A stretch of DNA of 10,655 nt from assembly GCA_937996755.1 (NCBI GenBank), contig CALKUS010000203.1:1-10655 (forward strand), read 5' to 3'. The first letter of the stretch is position 1, and every line of letters starts with the position of its first letter. This DNA comes from an uncultured Pseudomonadota bacterium. GTDB lineage: Bacteria; Pseudomonadota; Gammaproteobacteria; Xanthomonadales; Ahniellaceae. Positions 5,358 to 10,655 of this stretch are shown here, piece after piece. Made by a program: the position numbers and the translations under genes. The notes below the pieces were generated by a model, which was not told the DNA's origin, ran no database searches, and worked only from the letters and a program-made list of their open reading frames with translations.

Positions 5358-5741
5358 ATGATGCGGCTGTGGACGATCATCGGCGTGCGCGACGTTTCCG
5401 CGAGCCTTGCCTGGTACCAGCGCCTGCTGGGCTTGCCGCTGCAGCCACCCGCGCACAGCTACTTCGGGCAAGTGGTCGACACCGACGGCACCGTACTGGT
5501 CTGCCTGCACGAGTGGGGCGAACACGACCATCCGACGCTCGCGAGCCCGGACCGGATCGAGCCGGGCAATGGGCTGCTCCTGTTCTTTCGCGTCGCCGAC
5601 TTCGACGCGGCACTCGGCCGCGCGCGCACTGCCATGGGCCTGCTTGCCGAGGAACCGAGCGTCAATCCAGCCACGGGCACGAGGGAATTCGCGCTGCGCG
5701 ATCCGGACGGGTACTACGTGATGGTCAGTGCGCTCGACTAG
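5358..5741 (+). CDS. VOC-superfamily (glyoxalase/bleomycin-resistance fold) protein
   Basis: Predicted 127 residues from ATG 5358, with AAGGAG at 5346-5351 as ribosome binding site; ATG 5361 follows immediately. Two beta-alpha-beta-beta-beta modules are visible. The first is TIIGVRDVSASLAWYQRLLG (6-25), then VLVCLHEWGEHDHP. The second is GLLLFFRVADFDAALGRARTA (72-92), then GTREFALRDPDGYYVMVS (107-124). This is a complete single-unit VOC protein that would work as a dimer. Candidate metal ligands are H51 and E110, but some VOC proteins bind ligands without metal. Members include antibiotic-binding proteins, glyoxalases and dioxygenases; none can be selected here. Position near arr makes a drug- or toxin-related role tempting but unproven. 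Confidence 0.88.
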   Translation: MMRLWTIIGVRDVSASLAWYQRLLGLPLQPPAHSYFGQVVDTDGTVLVCLHEWGEHDHPTLASPDRIEPGNGLLLFFRVADFDAALGRARTAMGLLAEEPSVNPATGTREFALRDPDGYYVMVSALD

Positions 5742-5770
5742 CCGCCGCGACTGATGCGTTGGAGAGACGA

Positions 5771-6124
5771 ATGGGCTGGCTGATCGCAAAGTATCTGGTG
5801 ACCGCGGCGGTCGTCGTCGTCGTTTCCGAGGCCGCGAAGCGCAGCGACAAGCTCGGCGGGTTCATCGCCGCGCTGCCGCTCGTGACCTTCCTCGCGCTCG
5901 TCTGGCTGTACGTCGACAGGCAGCCGGCCGAAAAGATCGCGAACCACGCCTGGTACACGTTCTGGTACGTGGTGCCCACGTTGCCGATGTTCCTCGCGTT
6001 CCCGCTGCTGCTGCCGCGACTCGGCTTCTGGCTCACGATGCTCGCGAGCATCGCGATCACGGTAGCCTGCTTCGCGCTGTTCGCGTGGATGGTGAAGCCG
6101 CTGGGCATCCAGCTGCTGCCTTGA
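5771..6124 (+). CDS. DUF3147-type small membrane protein
   Basis: Predicted 117 residues from ATG 5771, preceded by GGAGAGACGA (5761-5770), a good Shine-Dalgarno. Four hydrophobic segments are visible: about 3-18, 29-48, 62-82 and 86-106. After the first helix comes VSEAAKRSDKLGGFIAALPL, and the second ends in LVWLYVDR. The signature 'vSExAKRsxxLGgxIaaLPLxxxLalxWLYxDxQ...KIAxHAxxTFWYVxPTLPMFLxFP' is typical of DUF3147. The function is unknown. The stop overlaps the TTG start of the next gene (TTGA at 6121-6124), so the downstream glycosyltransferase-like gene is probably translated by coupling. The family is often found alone; the pairing seen here may be worth testing in relatives. Confidence 0.85.
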   Translation: MGWLIAKYLVTAAVVVVVSEAAKRSDKLGGFIAALPLVTFLALVWLYVDRQPAEKIANHAWYTFWYVVPTLPMFLAFPLLLPRLGFWLTMLASIAITVACFALFAWMVKPLGIQLLP

Positions 6125-6888
6125 GGACGATCGTCTACCAGTCGTTCCGCACGCACGACGTGCCGTCGTGGCTGGTGCGCTGCATGGATTCGGTGCGCGC
6201 GTGGGCGCGCATGCGCGGCTACGACTATCGTTTCTACGACGACGAGCTGTTCGATCTCGCGCCGCGCTGGTACCGCGAACGCGTGCAGCACCACGTGCTG
6301 CCCGTCACCGACCTCGCGCGCCTCGTGGCTGCCCGCGACCTGCTCGTCAGCGGCTACCAGCGAACCCTGTGGATCGACGCGGACGTGCTGGTGTTCGCGC
6401 CCGATCGCTTCGACGTGGCGTTCGAGCGCGAGCACTGCTTCTGCCGAGAGACCTGGCTCGGCGTGAACGGCATGGGCTACACGCCGTTCCCCGGCGTGAA
6501 CAACGCGGTGACGTCGTTCCAGGGCAGCGCGGGCGTGGTGGAGCCGTTCATCGCGGCCGTGGAGCGTCGGGCGCTCTCGCCGGTCGCGTTCCATCCGCAG
6601 CAGGCCGGCACGCAGCTGCTGGGCGAGATGCACCTGGCGACCCCGCTGGCGCTGCGGCACGACGTTGCCATGATCAGCCCGGGCATGCACGACGACTTCG
6701 CGCACGACTGCGCGGACGCGCTCGCGGAATACGCGCGCGCGCACGGCGCACGCAGCGCCGCCGCGAACCTGTGCGGCTCGTTCCGCAACCGCGTGCACGA
6801 CGGCATCGCGCTCGACGACGCCGGGCTGGAGCGCAGCGTCGACTTCCTGCTCGCCAGCCCGCGCCTCGGCGTGGACGGTTGGTGCTGA
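6121..6888 (+). CDS. Glycosyltransferase-like protein (GT-A fold, DxD motif)
   Basis: Predicted 255 residues from TTG 6121, chosen because it overlaps the previous stop (TTGA) and the product then starts with the expected first strand, MRTIVYQSFR. A GTG at 6085 would add 12 residues from inside the upstream gene and is less likely. Residues 19-47 contain VRCMDSVRAWARMRGYDYRF and DDELFDL; 61-88 contain PVTDLARLVAARDLLVSGY, then TLWIDADVLVFAP with a DxD-type metal/nucleotide-sugar site at D86-A-D88. This strand-helix-DxD order is that of nucleotide-diphospho-sugar transferases (GT-A), close in style to the sugar-binding-region DXD transferases. The C-terminal 130 residues (FPGVNNAVTSFQGSAGV..., FHPQQAGTQLL...) are less clear. 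No membrane segment is seen, so it is cytoplasmic or peripheral. Donor and acceptor are unknown, and no polysaccharide cluster surrounds it. Confidence 0.72.
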   Translation: MRTIVYQSFRTHDVPSWLVRCMDSVRAWARMRGYDYRFYDDELFDLAPRWYRERVQHHVLPVTDLARLVAARDLLVSGYQRTLWIDADVLVFAPDRFDVAFEREHCFCRETWLGVNGMGYTPFPGVNNAVTSFQGSAGVVEPFIAAVERRALSPVAFHPQQAGTQLLGEMHLATPLALRHDVAMISPGMHDDFAHDCADALAEYARAHGARSAAANLCGSFRNRVHDGIALDDAGLERSVDFLLASPRLGVDGWC

Positions 6889-6935
6889 CGAGGCTGCCGT
6901 CACGGCAAGGCCCGCAACACCGCCTCGCCACCCGC

Positions 6936-6941
6936 TAGGAT
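6936..6941 (+). promoter_or_regulatory. Candidate -10 element upstream of the PhzF-family gene
   Basis: TAGGAT at 6936-6941 lies 31 nt before the ATG at 6972 in the 83-nt gap after the glycosyltransferase-like gene. It sits in the context CGCTAGGATGCGCGCC, a style of -10 region often seen in high-GC Xanthomonadaceae. No convincing -35 is found 16-19 nt upstream. A gap of this size in an otherwise packed array also suggests a new transcription unit begins here. Confidence 0.4.
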
Positions 6942-6971
6942 GCGCGCCTTACCAGCCTCGGGAACCGGTAC

Positions 6972-7763
6972 ATGCGGGCGCGCCTCTTCCAGATCGATGC
7001 GTTCACCACGAAGCGTTTCCACGGCAATCCCGCCGCGGTCATGCTGATGCCGTGGTTCCCGAAGGACGCCGAGATGCTCGCGATCGCGGCCGAGAACAAC
7101 CTCTCGGAGACCGCGTTCCTCGTGCGCGACGGCGACGACTACCGGATCCGCTGGTTCACTCCGAAAGTCGAGGTGCCCTTGTGCGGGCATGCGACGCTCG
7201 CGAGCGCGGCGGTCGTGATGGAACGGCTCGAGCCCACGCGCCGCCACGTGGTGTTCCACTCCGCGAGCGGCCCGCTGCCCGTGCGTCGCACGGCGGCGGG
7301 CTACGCGCTCGATTTCCCCGTGCGGCCGTCGCGCGCCGTCGCGACGCCGGCGCCGATCATCCAGGCGCTCGCGGCCGAGCCGATCGTCGTGCACGAGAAC
7401 CAGTTCAACTACCTCGCCGTGCTGTCGAGCGAGACGCAGCTGCGCAAGCTGCGGCCCGACTTCGACGCGATCCGCCAGCTCGACCGGCCCGGCCTGATCG
7501 TGACCGCACGCAGCCTGCCGCCGTTCGATTTCACGAGCCGCTATTTCGCGCCCGCGAAGGGCCTGCCCGAAGACCCGGTCACGGGCGGCGCGCACTGCAT
7601 GCTCGCGCCGTACTGGGCCGGCGTGCTGGGCAAGTCCGACTTCCGCGCGTGGCAGGCGTCCGCGCGCGGCGGCGAGCTGTTCTGCCGCCTGCACGGCGAG
7701 CGCGTCGAGCTCGAGGGTGCGTGCGTGTTCTACTTCGAGGGCGACGCGGAAATCGACGCGTGA
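6972..7763 (+). CDS. PhzF-family isomerase/epimerase-like enzyme
   Basis: Predicted 263 residues from ATG 6972, normal length for PhzF-fold proteins (two similar diaminopimelate-epimerase-like halves). Motifs: FQIDAFTTKRFHGNPAAV (6-23), AENNLSETAFL (40-50) with the catalytic glutamate at E46 (Glu45 in PhzF), RWFTPKVEVPLCGHATLASA (60-79), and PEDPVTGGAHC (199-209) with D201 aligning to PhzF Asp208. The active-site residues of the family are therefore present. PhzF itself isomerises trans-2,3-dihydro-3-hydroxyanthranilate in phenazine synthesis, but most homologues act on unknown substrates, and no other phenazine gene lies in the window, so a phenazine role is not supported. It is followed 22 nt later by a cupin gene and probably shares its transcript. 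Confidence 0.92.
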   Translation: MRARLFQIDAFTTKRFHGNPAAVMLMPWFPKDAEMLAIAAENNLSETAFLVRDGDDYRIRWFTPKVEVPLCGHATLASAAVVMERLEPTRRHVVFHSASGPLPVRRTAAGYALDFPVRPSRAVATPAPIIQALAAEPIVVHENQFNYLAVLSSETQLRKLRPDFDAIRQLDRPGLIVTARSLPPFDFTSRYFAPAKGLPEDPVTGGAHCMLAPYWAGVLGKSDFRAWQASARGGELFCRLHGERVELEGACVFYFEGDAEIDA

Positions 7764-7785
7764 GGCCATACCTCGGAGAAGCGCG

Positions 7786-8187
7786 ATGACCATCGATCCC
7801 CGCGAACGCTACGTCGTGCTCGCGTCCGACGGTTCTTCGACCGAGCTCGCCGGTGGCGACGCGATCTGGTCGCTGCCGGCCGCGGAAGGCGAGCGCCACG
7901 GCGCAGGCTGGATGATTTCCGAGTTCGCGTTCGATGCGGACTGGTCGAACTGGGAGATGCACCCGGAGGGCGACGAGTTCGTCTACCTCCTGTCGGGCTC
8001 GGCCGACCTGCTGCTGGAGGAAGGCACGGCGATTCGCCGGGTCGAGCTGCGTGGTCGCGGCGCCGTGCTCGTGCCGAAGGGCGTTTGGCACACCGCCAGG
8101 ATCCACGCGCCGAGCGCCATGCTGCACGTCACGCGTGGCGCGGGCACGCAGTCGCGCCTCGTCACCCCGGGCGACGGCGCGTCCTGA
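7786..8187 (+). CDS. Cupin-domain protein
   Basis: Predicted 133 residues from ATG 7786, with GGAGAA at 7775-7780 as ribosome binding site. A single cupin barrel is visible. Motif 1 is NWEMHPEGDEFVYLLSG (55-71) with candidate metal ligands H59 and E64; the first His of the usual HxH is replaced by E57. Motif 2 is VLVPKGVWHTARI (94-106) with H102. Residues 1-50 form the entry strands, and a short tail follows. Small cupins can be dioxygenases, isomerases, sugar-binding or sensor proteins; substrate unknown. Adjacent to PhzF, it might act on a related small molecule, but that is inference from position alone. The last 26 nt overlap, tail to tail, with a small minus-strand gene ending at 8162. 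Confidence 0.88.
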   Translation: MTIDPRERYVVLASDGSSTELAGGDAIWSLPAAEGERHGAGWMISEFAFDADWSNWEMHPEGDEFVYLLSGSADLLLEEGTAIRRVELRGRGAVLVPKGVWHTARIHAPSAMLHVTRGAGTQSRLVTPGDGAS

Positions 8188-8404
8188 GCAGCGCCGGCCA
8201 TTTTCGTCGTCGCGTCGGCAGCCCCGGCGGCTCGGGTATCCGGCTGCGACGAAGTGCCACGGACGCGAGCGCGTAGCTCGCACCACCACCGAGCAGCAAG
8301 GCCAGCGGCAGCGCGCCCGGCTCGTCCTCCACGCGCACCTTCCACGCAAGCAACGACAGTCCGAGCAGCATTGCCAGCACCGAGCCGACCTTCCACGCGC
8401 GCAT
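8162..8404 (-). CDS. Small two-helix membrane protein, minus strand
   Basis: Predicted 80 residues from ATG at 8402-8404, with GGGGAAAG eight bases ahead on the minus strand as a fair ribosome binding site. The sequence shows two hydrophobic segments, KVGSVLAMLLGLSLLAW (5-21) and LPLALLLGGGASYALASVAL (32-51), linked by a short charged loop (KVRVEDEPGA), then a basic Arg/Pro-rich tail. The clean helix-loop-helix pattern and lack of any other credible gene in this stretch support it; the plus-strand frames here are Arg-rich shadows. It is convergent with the cupin and overlaps its 3' end by 26 nt. I do not recognise the family, and the gene could be missed because it is short. Confidence 0.55.
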   Translation of the reverse strand: MRAWKVGSVLAMLLGLSLLAWKVRVEDEPGALPLALLLGGGASYALASVALRRSRIPEPPGLPTRRRKWPALLRTRRRPG

Positions 8405-8638
8405 CGAGAACTTTCCCCAGGGTCCGGGCTTCCTCGAGGCTAGGCGAGTTTCGTGGAGCGACTGCGGACCGACGGTGAAGCCCGCGTGGGCCGCACGCCT
8501 GCGAATTGCCCGAAGCGATTCCGCCGAACGGACCGGAAGTCGCTCCGACCGGTCGTTTCGCGCCCCGATTCCCGCGTTATCGTCCGCTCCGGCTGCGCGC
8601 CACCCCTGGGCGCGCGCCACTCCGTGGGGGAGCCTTCG
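8405..8638. other. Divergent intergenic region between the small minus gene and the 139-aa gene
   Basis: This 234-nt gap separates divergently transcribed genes and should hold promoters for both, but I see no strong -10/-35 pair. It contains a perfect 10-bp palindrome, CGACCGGTCG (8546-8555), and a 7-bp hairpin arm pair, GCGCGCC (8595-8601) with GGCGCGC (8609-8615), just ahead of the GGGGGAG ribosome binding site (8626-8632). No credible ORF was seen in it. Confidence 0.45.
8546..8555. repeat. Perfect 10-bp palindrome in a divergent intergenic region
   Basis: CGACCGGTCG reads the same on both strands and lies about midway between the two divergent start codons. Such a site could be an operator for a dimeric regulator, but no regulator gene is present in the window and GC-rich palindromes of this length occur by chance. 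Confidence 0.25.
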
Positions 8639-9058
8639 ATGATCATTCCGCTGGATATCGCACCGACGAAGGAGTCGGCGCGTGGCTACGCCGAGGACGC
8701 CGTTCGCAACATGAAAAGCGTCTACAACGTGTTCCTGGATTACTCGCTGGCATCCCTGGCGCACGTCGATCGCGTGATCCGCGAATGGCGCGACGGCGGC
8801 GCAGCGCTGGAAGCGGTGACGAAATCGCTGTTCGCGTTCGGCAGCTACGCCGGCGAGGTGATGCGCAACCAGGAGCCGGCGCGCTGGACCGAGCCGCCGC
8901 GCGCCGACCACGGCTCGATGGAGGACCTGTTCCTCTACGTGAAGCTGATGGACGGACGCGAGTGGCGCCCGTTCCCGATCGTGTTCCAGGCACTCACCGA
9001 AGGTCCGCAGTTCAGCCTCGAGCAATCGGCGAAGCAGTTCCTCGCGCCCGCGCACTGA
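8639..9058 (+). CDS. Uncharacterised 139-residue cytoplasmic protein
   Basis: Starts at ATG 8639 with GGGGGAG at 8626-8632 as ribosome binding site; the frame is open back to a GTG at 8453, but that part is Arg-rich and non-coding in character. The protein is predicted mostly helical in its first 85 residues: SARGYAEDAVRNMKSVYNVF, then LAHVDRVIREWRDGG and SLFAFGSYAGEVMRNQEP. Then a segment with WTEPPRADHGSMEDLFLYVK and REWRPFPIVFQALTEGP follows. The 'FG-x-Y-x-GEV-(x)n-W' piece recalls small helical proteins where a glycine-rich helix is followed by a strand with W, but I cannot name a family with confidence. No signal peptide or membrane segment. Two nt separate its stop from the next start, so the two are likely co-translated. 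Confidence 0.78.
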   Translation: MIIPLDIAPTKESARGYAEDAVRNMKSVYNVFLDYSLASLAHVDRVIREWRDGGAALEAVTKSLFAFGSYAGEVMRNQEPARWTEPPRADHGSMEDLFLYVKLMDGREWRPFPIVFQALTEGPQFSLEQSAKQFLAPAH

Positions 9059-9060
9059 GC

Positions 9061-9576
9061 ATGCCGCGCTTCGTCGCCTTCTTGCGCGGCGTCTCGCCGC
9101 TCAACGCGAAGATGCCGGAGCTCAAGCGTGCCTTCGAGGCCGCCGGGTTCACCGCGGTGCGCACGGTGCTCGGCAGCGGCAACGTGGTTTTCGATGCGCG
9201 CAGCGCCGCGGAGCCGGCGCTGGAACGCAAGGCCGAGAGGGCGATGGACGCCACGCTCGGCCGGCATTTCGGCACGATCGTGCGCTCGTCGAAATACCTC
9301 GACGAGTTGCTCGCGTCCGATCCCTACGCGCCGTTCGCGCTGCCGAAGGCCGCGAAGTGCGTCGTGACGTTCCTCCGCGAACCGGCCGGCGGGAAATTGC
9401 AGCTGCCGATCGAGAAGGATCGTGCGCGCATCCTGCTCGCGCGCGGTCGCGAGGTCTTCAGCGCCTACGAGCCGACCGACAAGGGCCCGGTGTTCATGGC
9501 GCTCATCGACAAGGCGTACGGCAAGGACGTCACCACGCGCACGCTCGACACGGTGCGCAAATGCGCGGCGGCGTGA
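9061..9576 (+). CDS. DUF1697-family protein
   Basis: Predicted 171 residues from ATG 9061, two nt after the previous stop; usual length for DUF1697. Family features: RFVAFLRGVSPLNAKMPELK (3-22), AAGFTAVRTVLGSGNVVFD (27-45), a middle KYLDELLASDPYA, and the closing TTRTLDTVRKC (158-168), which matches the 'TxRNxxTVxKL' ending. The usual 'LRGINVG' is LRGVSPL here, a small departure. The family is widespread in bacteria, structurally characterised as an alpha/beta fold, but its biochemical role is not established. No secretion signal. The stop overlaps the ATG of the next gene by one base (TGATG, 9574-9578). Confidence 0.9.
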   Translation: MPRFVAFLRGVSPLNAKMPELKRAFEAAGFTAVRTVLGSGNVVFDARSAAEPALERKAERAMDATLGRHFGTIVRSSKYLDELLASDPYAPFALPKAAKCVVTFLREPAGGKLQLPIEKDRARILLARGREVFSAYEPTDKGPVFMALIDKAYGKDVTTRTLDTVRKCAAA

Positions 9577-10013
9577 TGAAACCCATCGTGCTCGCGCTGC
9601 TGCTGGCGTCGGGGACGGCATGCGCCGCCGACGATGCGGGTCGCTGTCCCGCGCTCGCGCCGGATTCCGGCTTCGAGTGGACGGCGTCGCAGGGACCCGA
9701 CTTCGACGTCTGCTACGCGCATCCGCCGGATACCGACAACGCGCTGTTCGGGCTGTACATCGGCTACGCGGCGTCGTTCCGCGGGCGCACCGACACGCCC
9801 GGCGAGCCTGGAATCGTGGCCGGCCGCGACGTGCGCTGGTTCCCGCACACCGGGAAGGACGGCGACTTCCCGTTCGGCCAGGAAACGCTGCTCGAGCTCG
9901 ACCAGGGCCCCGACCGCGGCACGCTGCAGGTGCATGCCTGGATCGTGGCGCAGACGCGTGAGGAGCAAAGCCGGGCAAAGGCGGCGCTGCGTGCGATGGC
10001 GCTGCCACGCTGA
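9576..10013 (+). CDS. Small secreted protein of unknown function
   Basis: Predicted 145 residues from ATG 9576, which shares one base with the upstream TGA. A short signal peptide is clear: MKPIVLALLLASGTACA, cleavage likely after ACA at residue 17. The cysteine at 16 does not follow a good lipobox (G-T-A-C), so a soluble periplasmic or secreted protein is more likely than a lipoprotein. The mature part has two cysteines (C24, C46), possibly a disulfide, and a GFEWTASQGPDFDVCYA segment, then GLYIGYAASFRG and RDVRWFPHTGKDGDFPFGQE. I do not recognise the family. Coupled with DUF1697 by position. Confidence 0.78.
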   Translation: MKPIVLALLLASGTACAADDAGRCPALAPDSGFEWTASQGPDFDVCYAHPPDTDNALFGLYIGYAASFRGRTDTPGEPGIVAGRDVRWFPHTGKDGDFPFGQETLLELDQGPDRGTLQVHAWIVAQTREEQSRAKAALRAMALPR

Positions 10014-10082
10014 CTTCCCGCGCGGCCAATGGCGCCGCGAACTTCCGCGTGGATGATGCGTGCATCGCACGGGGAGGCACGC

Positions 10083-10562
10083 ATGCAAACGACGAAGACC
10101 TGGCCGGTGGTGGCGATCGCCGCGACATTGGGCGCGTGTGCGTCGACACCGAACGAGCCCGCGGCAACGGTGGCCGTCGCGTGCCATGCGACGAGCGAAA
10201 CGGAAATCGCGGCGCTGTTCGACCGCTGGAATTCGTCGCTCGCGACCGGCGACCCGCACGAAGTGTCGAAAAACTACGCCGACCGCTCGCTGCTGCTGCC
10301 GACGCTCTCGAACACGCCGCGTCGTACGCACGACGAGGAAGAAGACTACTTCCATCACTTCCTCGAGAACGGCCCGGTCGGCTCGATCGACATGCGCTGG
10401 ATCGACATCGGCTGCAACGACGCCGTCGACGCCGGTCTCTACACGTTCACGTTCGCGAAAACCGGCGCCGTCGTGCACGCGCGCTACACGTTCACCTACC
10501 ACTGGAACGGCGTGCAATGGCTGATCACCAGCCATCATTCGTCGGCGATGCCGGAGAAGTAG
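10083..10562 (+). CDS. Lipoprotein with SgcJ/EcaC (CaMKII-association-like, NTF2-fold) domain
   Basis: Predicted 159 residues from ATG 10083, with GGGGAGG at 10071-10077 as ribosome binding site. An N-terminal signal with a lipobox L16-G-A-C19 predicts attachment to a membrane as a lipoprotein. The remainder is an NTF2-like domain of the SgcJ/EcaC type: ETEIAALFDRWNSSLATGDP (39-58), then VSKNYADRSLLLPTLSN, and the closing VVHARYTFTYHWNGVQWLI followed by SHHSSAMPE. The closing 'RYTFxYxWxxxxWxIxxHHSSxMPE' pattern is a family hallmark. Unlike the two NTF2-like genes at 2897 and 3326, this one is exported. Ligand unknown. An in-frame ATG at 10029 is rejected because it would move the signal peptide inside. 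Confidence 0.88.
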   Translation: MQTTKTWPVVAIAATLGACASTPNEPAATVAVACHATSETEIAALFDRWNSSLATGDPHEVSKNYADRSLLLPTLSNTPRRTHDEEEDYFHHFLENGPVGSIDMRWIDIGCNDAVDAGLYTFTFAKTGAVVHARYTFTYHWNGVQWLITSHHSSAMPEK

Positions 10563-10565
10563 CGC

Positions 10566-10581
10566 GGCGGCCTCGGCCGCC
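10566..10581. terminator. Hairpin just after the lipoprotein stop, possible weak terminator
   Basis: GGCGGCC (10566-10572) and GGCCGCC (10575-10581) form an inverted repeat four nt after the stop codon, with a very tight loop. No T-run follows, so termination would be weak or depend on Rho. Confidence 0.35.
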
Positions 10582-10617
10582 TGACCTGGTGTGACCGCGC
10601 CCTCCGAAGCGACAGCC

Positions 10618-10623
10618 TATACT
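10618..10623 (+). promoter_or_regulatory. Candidate -10 element for a gene beginning at the right edge
   Basis: TATACT at 10618-10623 is one base from the -10 consensus and lies 21 nt ahead of the ribosome binding site at 10644-10649. The -35 is unclear: GTGACC at 10591-10596 is spaced too far (21 nt). Confidence 0.5.
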
Positions 10624-10643
10624 CGCCGCTCCCCATCGATCGA

Positions 10644-10649
10644 GGAGGT
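10644..10649 (+). promoter_or_regulatory. Canonical ribosome binding site for the next gene
   Basis: GGAGGT at 10644-10649 is a perfect anti-16S match, the strongest in the window. The final base of the window (A, 10655) is at the right distance to be the first base of an ATG whose remainder lies outside. Confidence 0.7.
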
Positions 10650-10655
10650 CCGGCA

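Noticed and set aside
5725..6903. A 392-codon minus-strand frame
   Set aside because: Antisense to the DUF3147 and glycosyltransferase-like genes, rich in Arg, His and Ala, with no domain pattern.
6895..6907. TGCCG-TCA-CGGCA hairpin after the glycosyltransferase-like gene
   Set aside because: Stem of only five base pairs and no T-run, too weak to call a terminator in GC-rich DNA.
6972..7763. Phenazine biosynthesis gene cluster
   Set aside because: Only a PhzF-fold homologue is present; no phzA/B, D, E or G-like gene lies in the window. PhzF homologues are common without phenazines.
10055..10066. GATGC-GT-GCATC inverted repeat upstream of the lipoprotein gene
   Set aside because: Five-base arms are expected by chance, and there is no regulator or second copy to support an operator.
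8935..10167. A 410-codon minus-strand frame
   Set aside because: Antisense of DUF1697 and its neighbours; Arg/Ser/Ala-rich without motif. The plus-strand genes have clear family features.

Overview
The window reads as high-GC proteobacterial DNA. From about nt 1560 to the right edge it is a dense run of short plus-strand genes with G/C-rich third positions, GTG and TTG starts, 4-base stop/start overlaps, and families common in Lysobacter/Xanthomonadaceae-like Gammaproteobacteria. The lineage is an inference from composition and gene families; no marker gene is present. No rRNA, tRNA, CRISPR array, transposase, integrase or phage gene was seen.

Left end (1-1861) is suspect. Nt 1-240 is about 50% GC by hand count, with an A-rich, Shine-Dalgarno-less leader, and carries the tail of an unrecognised protein. 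The next ORF (228-767) joins a short leader, a BatB-like membrane segment and the C-terminal half of a UbiE-like methyltransferase. A convergent polysaccharide deacetylase (minus strand) follows. It loses its start at about nt 1550, exactly where the C-terminal half of a DUF998-type membrane protein begins on the plus strand. Two or three unrelated pieces joined within 1.6 kb suggest an assembly chimera or rearranged DNA.

Region 1904-4152 is a compact plus-strand cluster: a single-pass membrane protein of unknown function, a secreted DUF2314 (YegJ-like) protein, two different NTF2-fold proteins in tandem, and a four-helix LIC_13387-type membrane protein. Two of the four junctions are GTGA overlaps. 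A strong hairpin follows at 4213-4235.

Region 4326-6888: a rifamycin ADP-ribosyltransferase (Arr) with its H-Y-D triad, a DUF7010 membrane protein, a VOC/glyoxalase-fold protein, a DUF3147 membrane protein, and a glycosyltransferase-like protein coupled to it through a TTGA overlap.

Region 6972-10562: a PhzF-family enzyme, a cupin, a small two-helix membrane protein on the minus strand, a 139-aa unknown, a DUF1697 protein, a secreted unknown, and a lipoprotein with an NTF2/CaMKII-association-like fold. The right edge holds a promoter-like TATACT and a canonical GGAGGT ribosome binding site for a gene that starts at the last base or just outside.

Taken together, 1904-10562 looks like an accessory stretch of small enzymes, small-molecule-binding folds and small membrane proteins. 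Arr is the only member with a specific, well-supported function. No joint pathway can be proved from the sequence.
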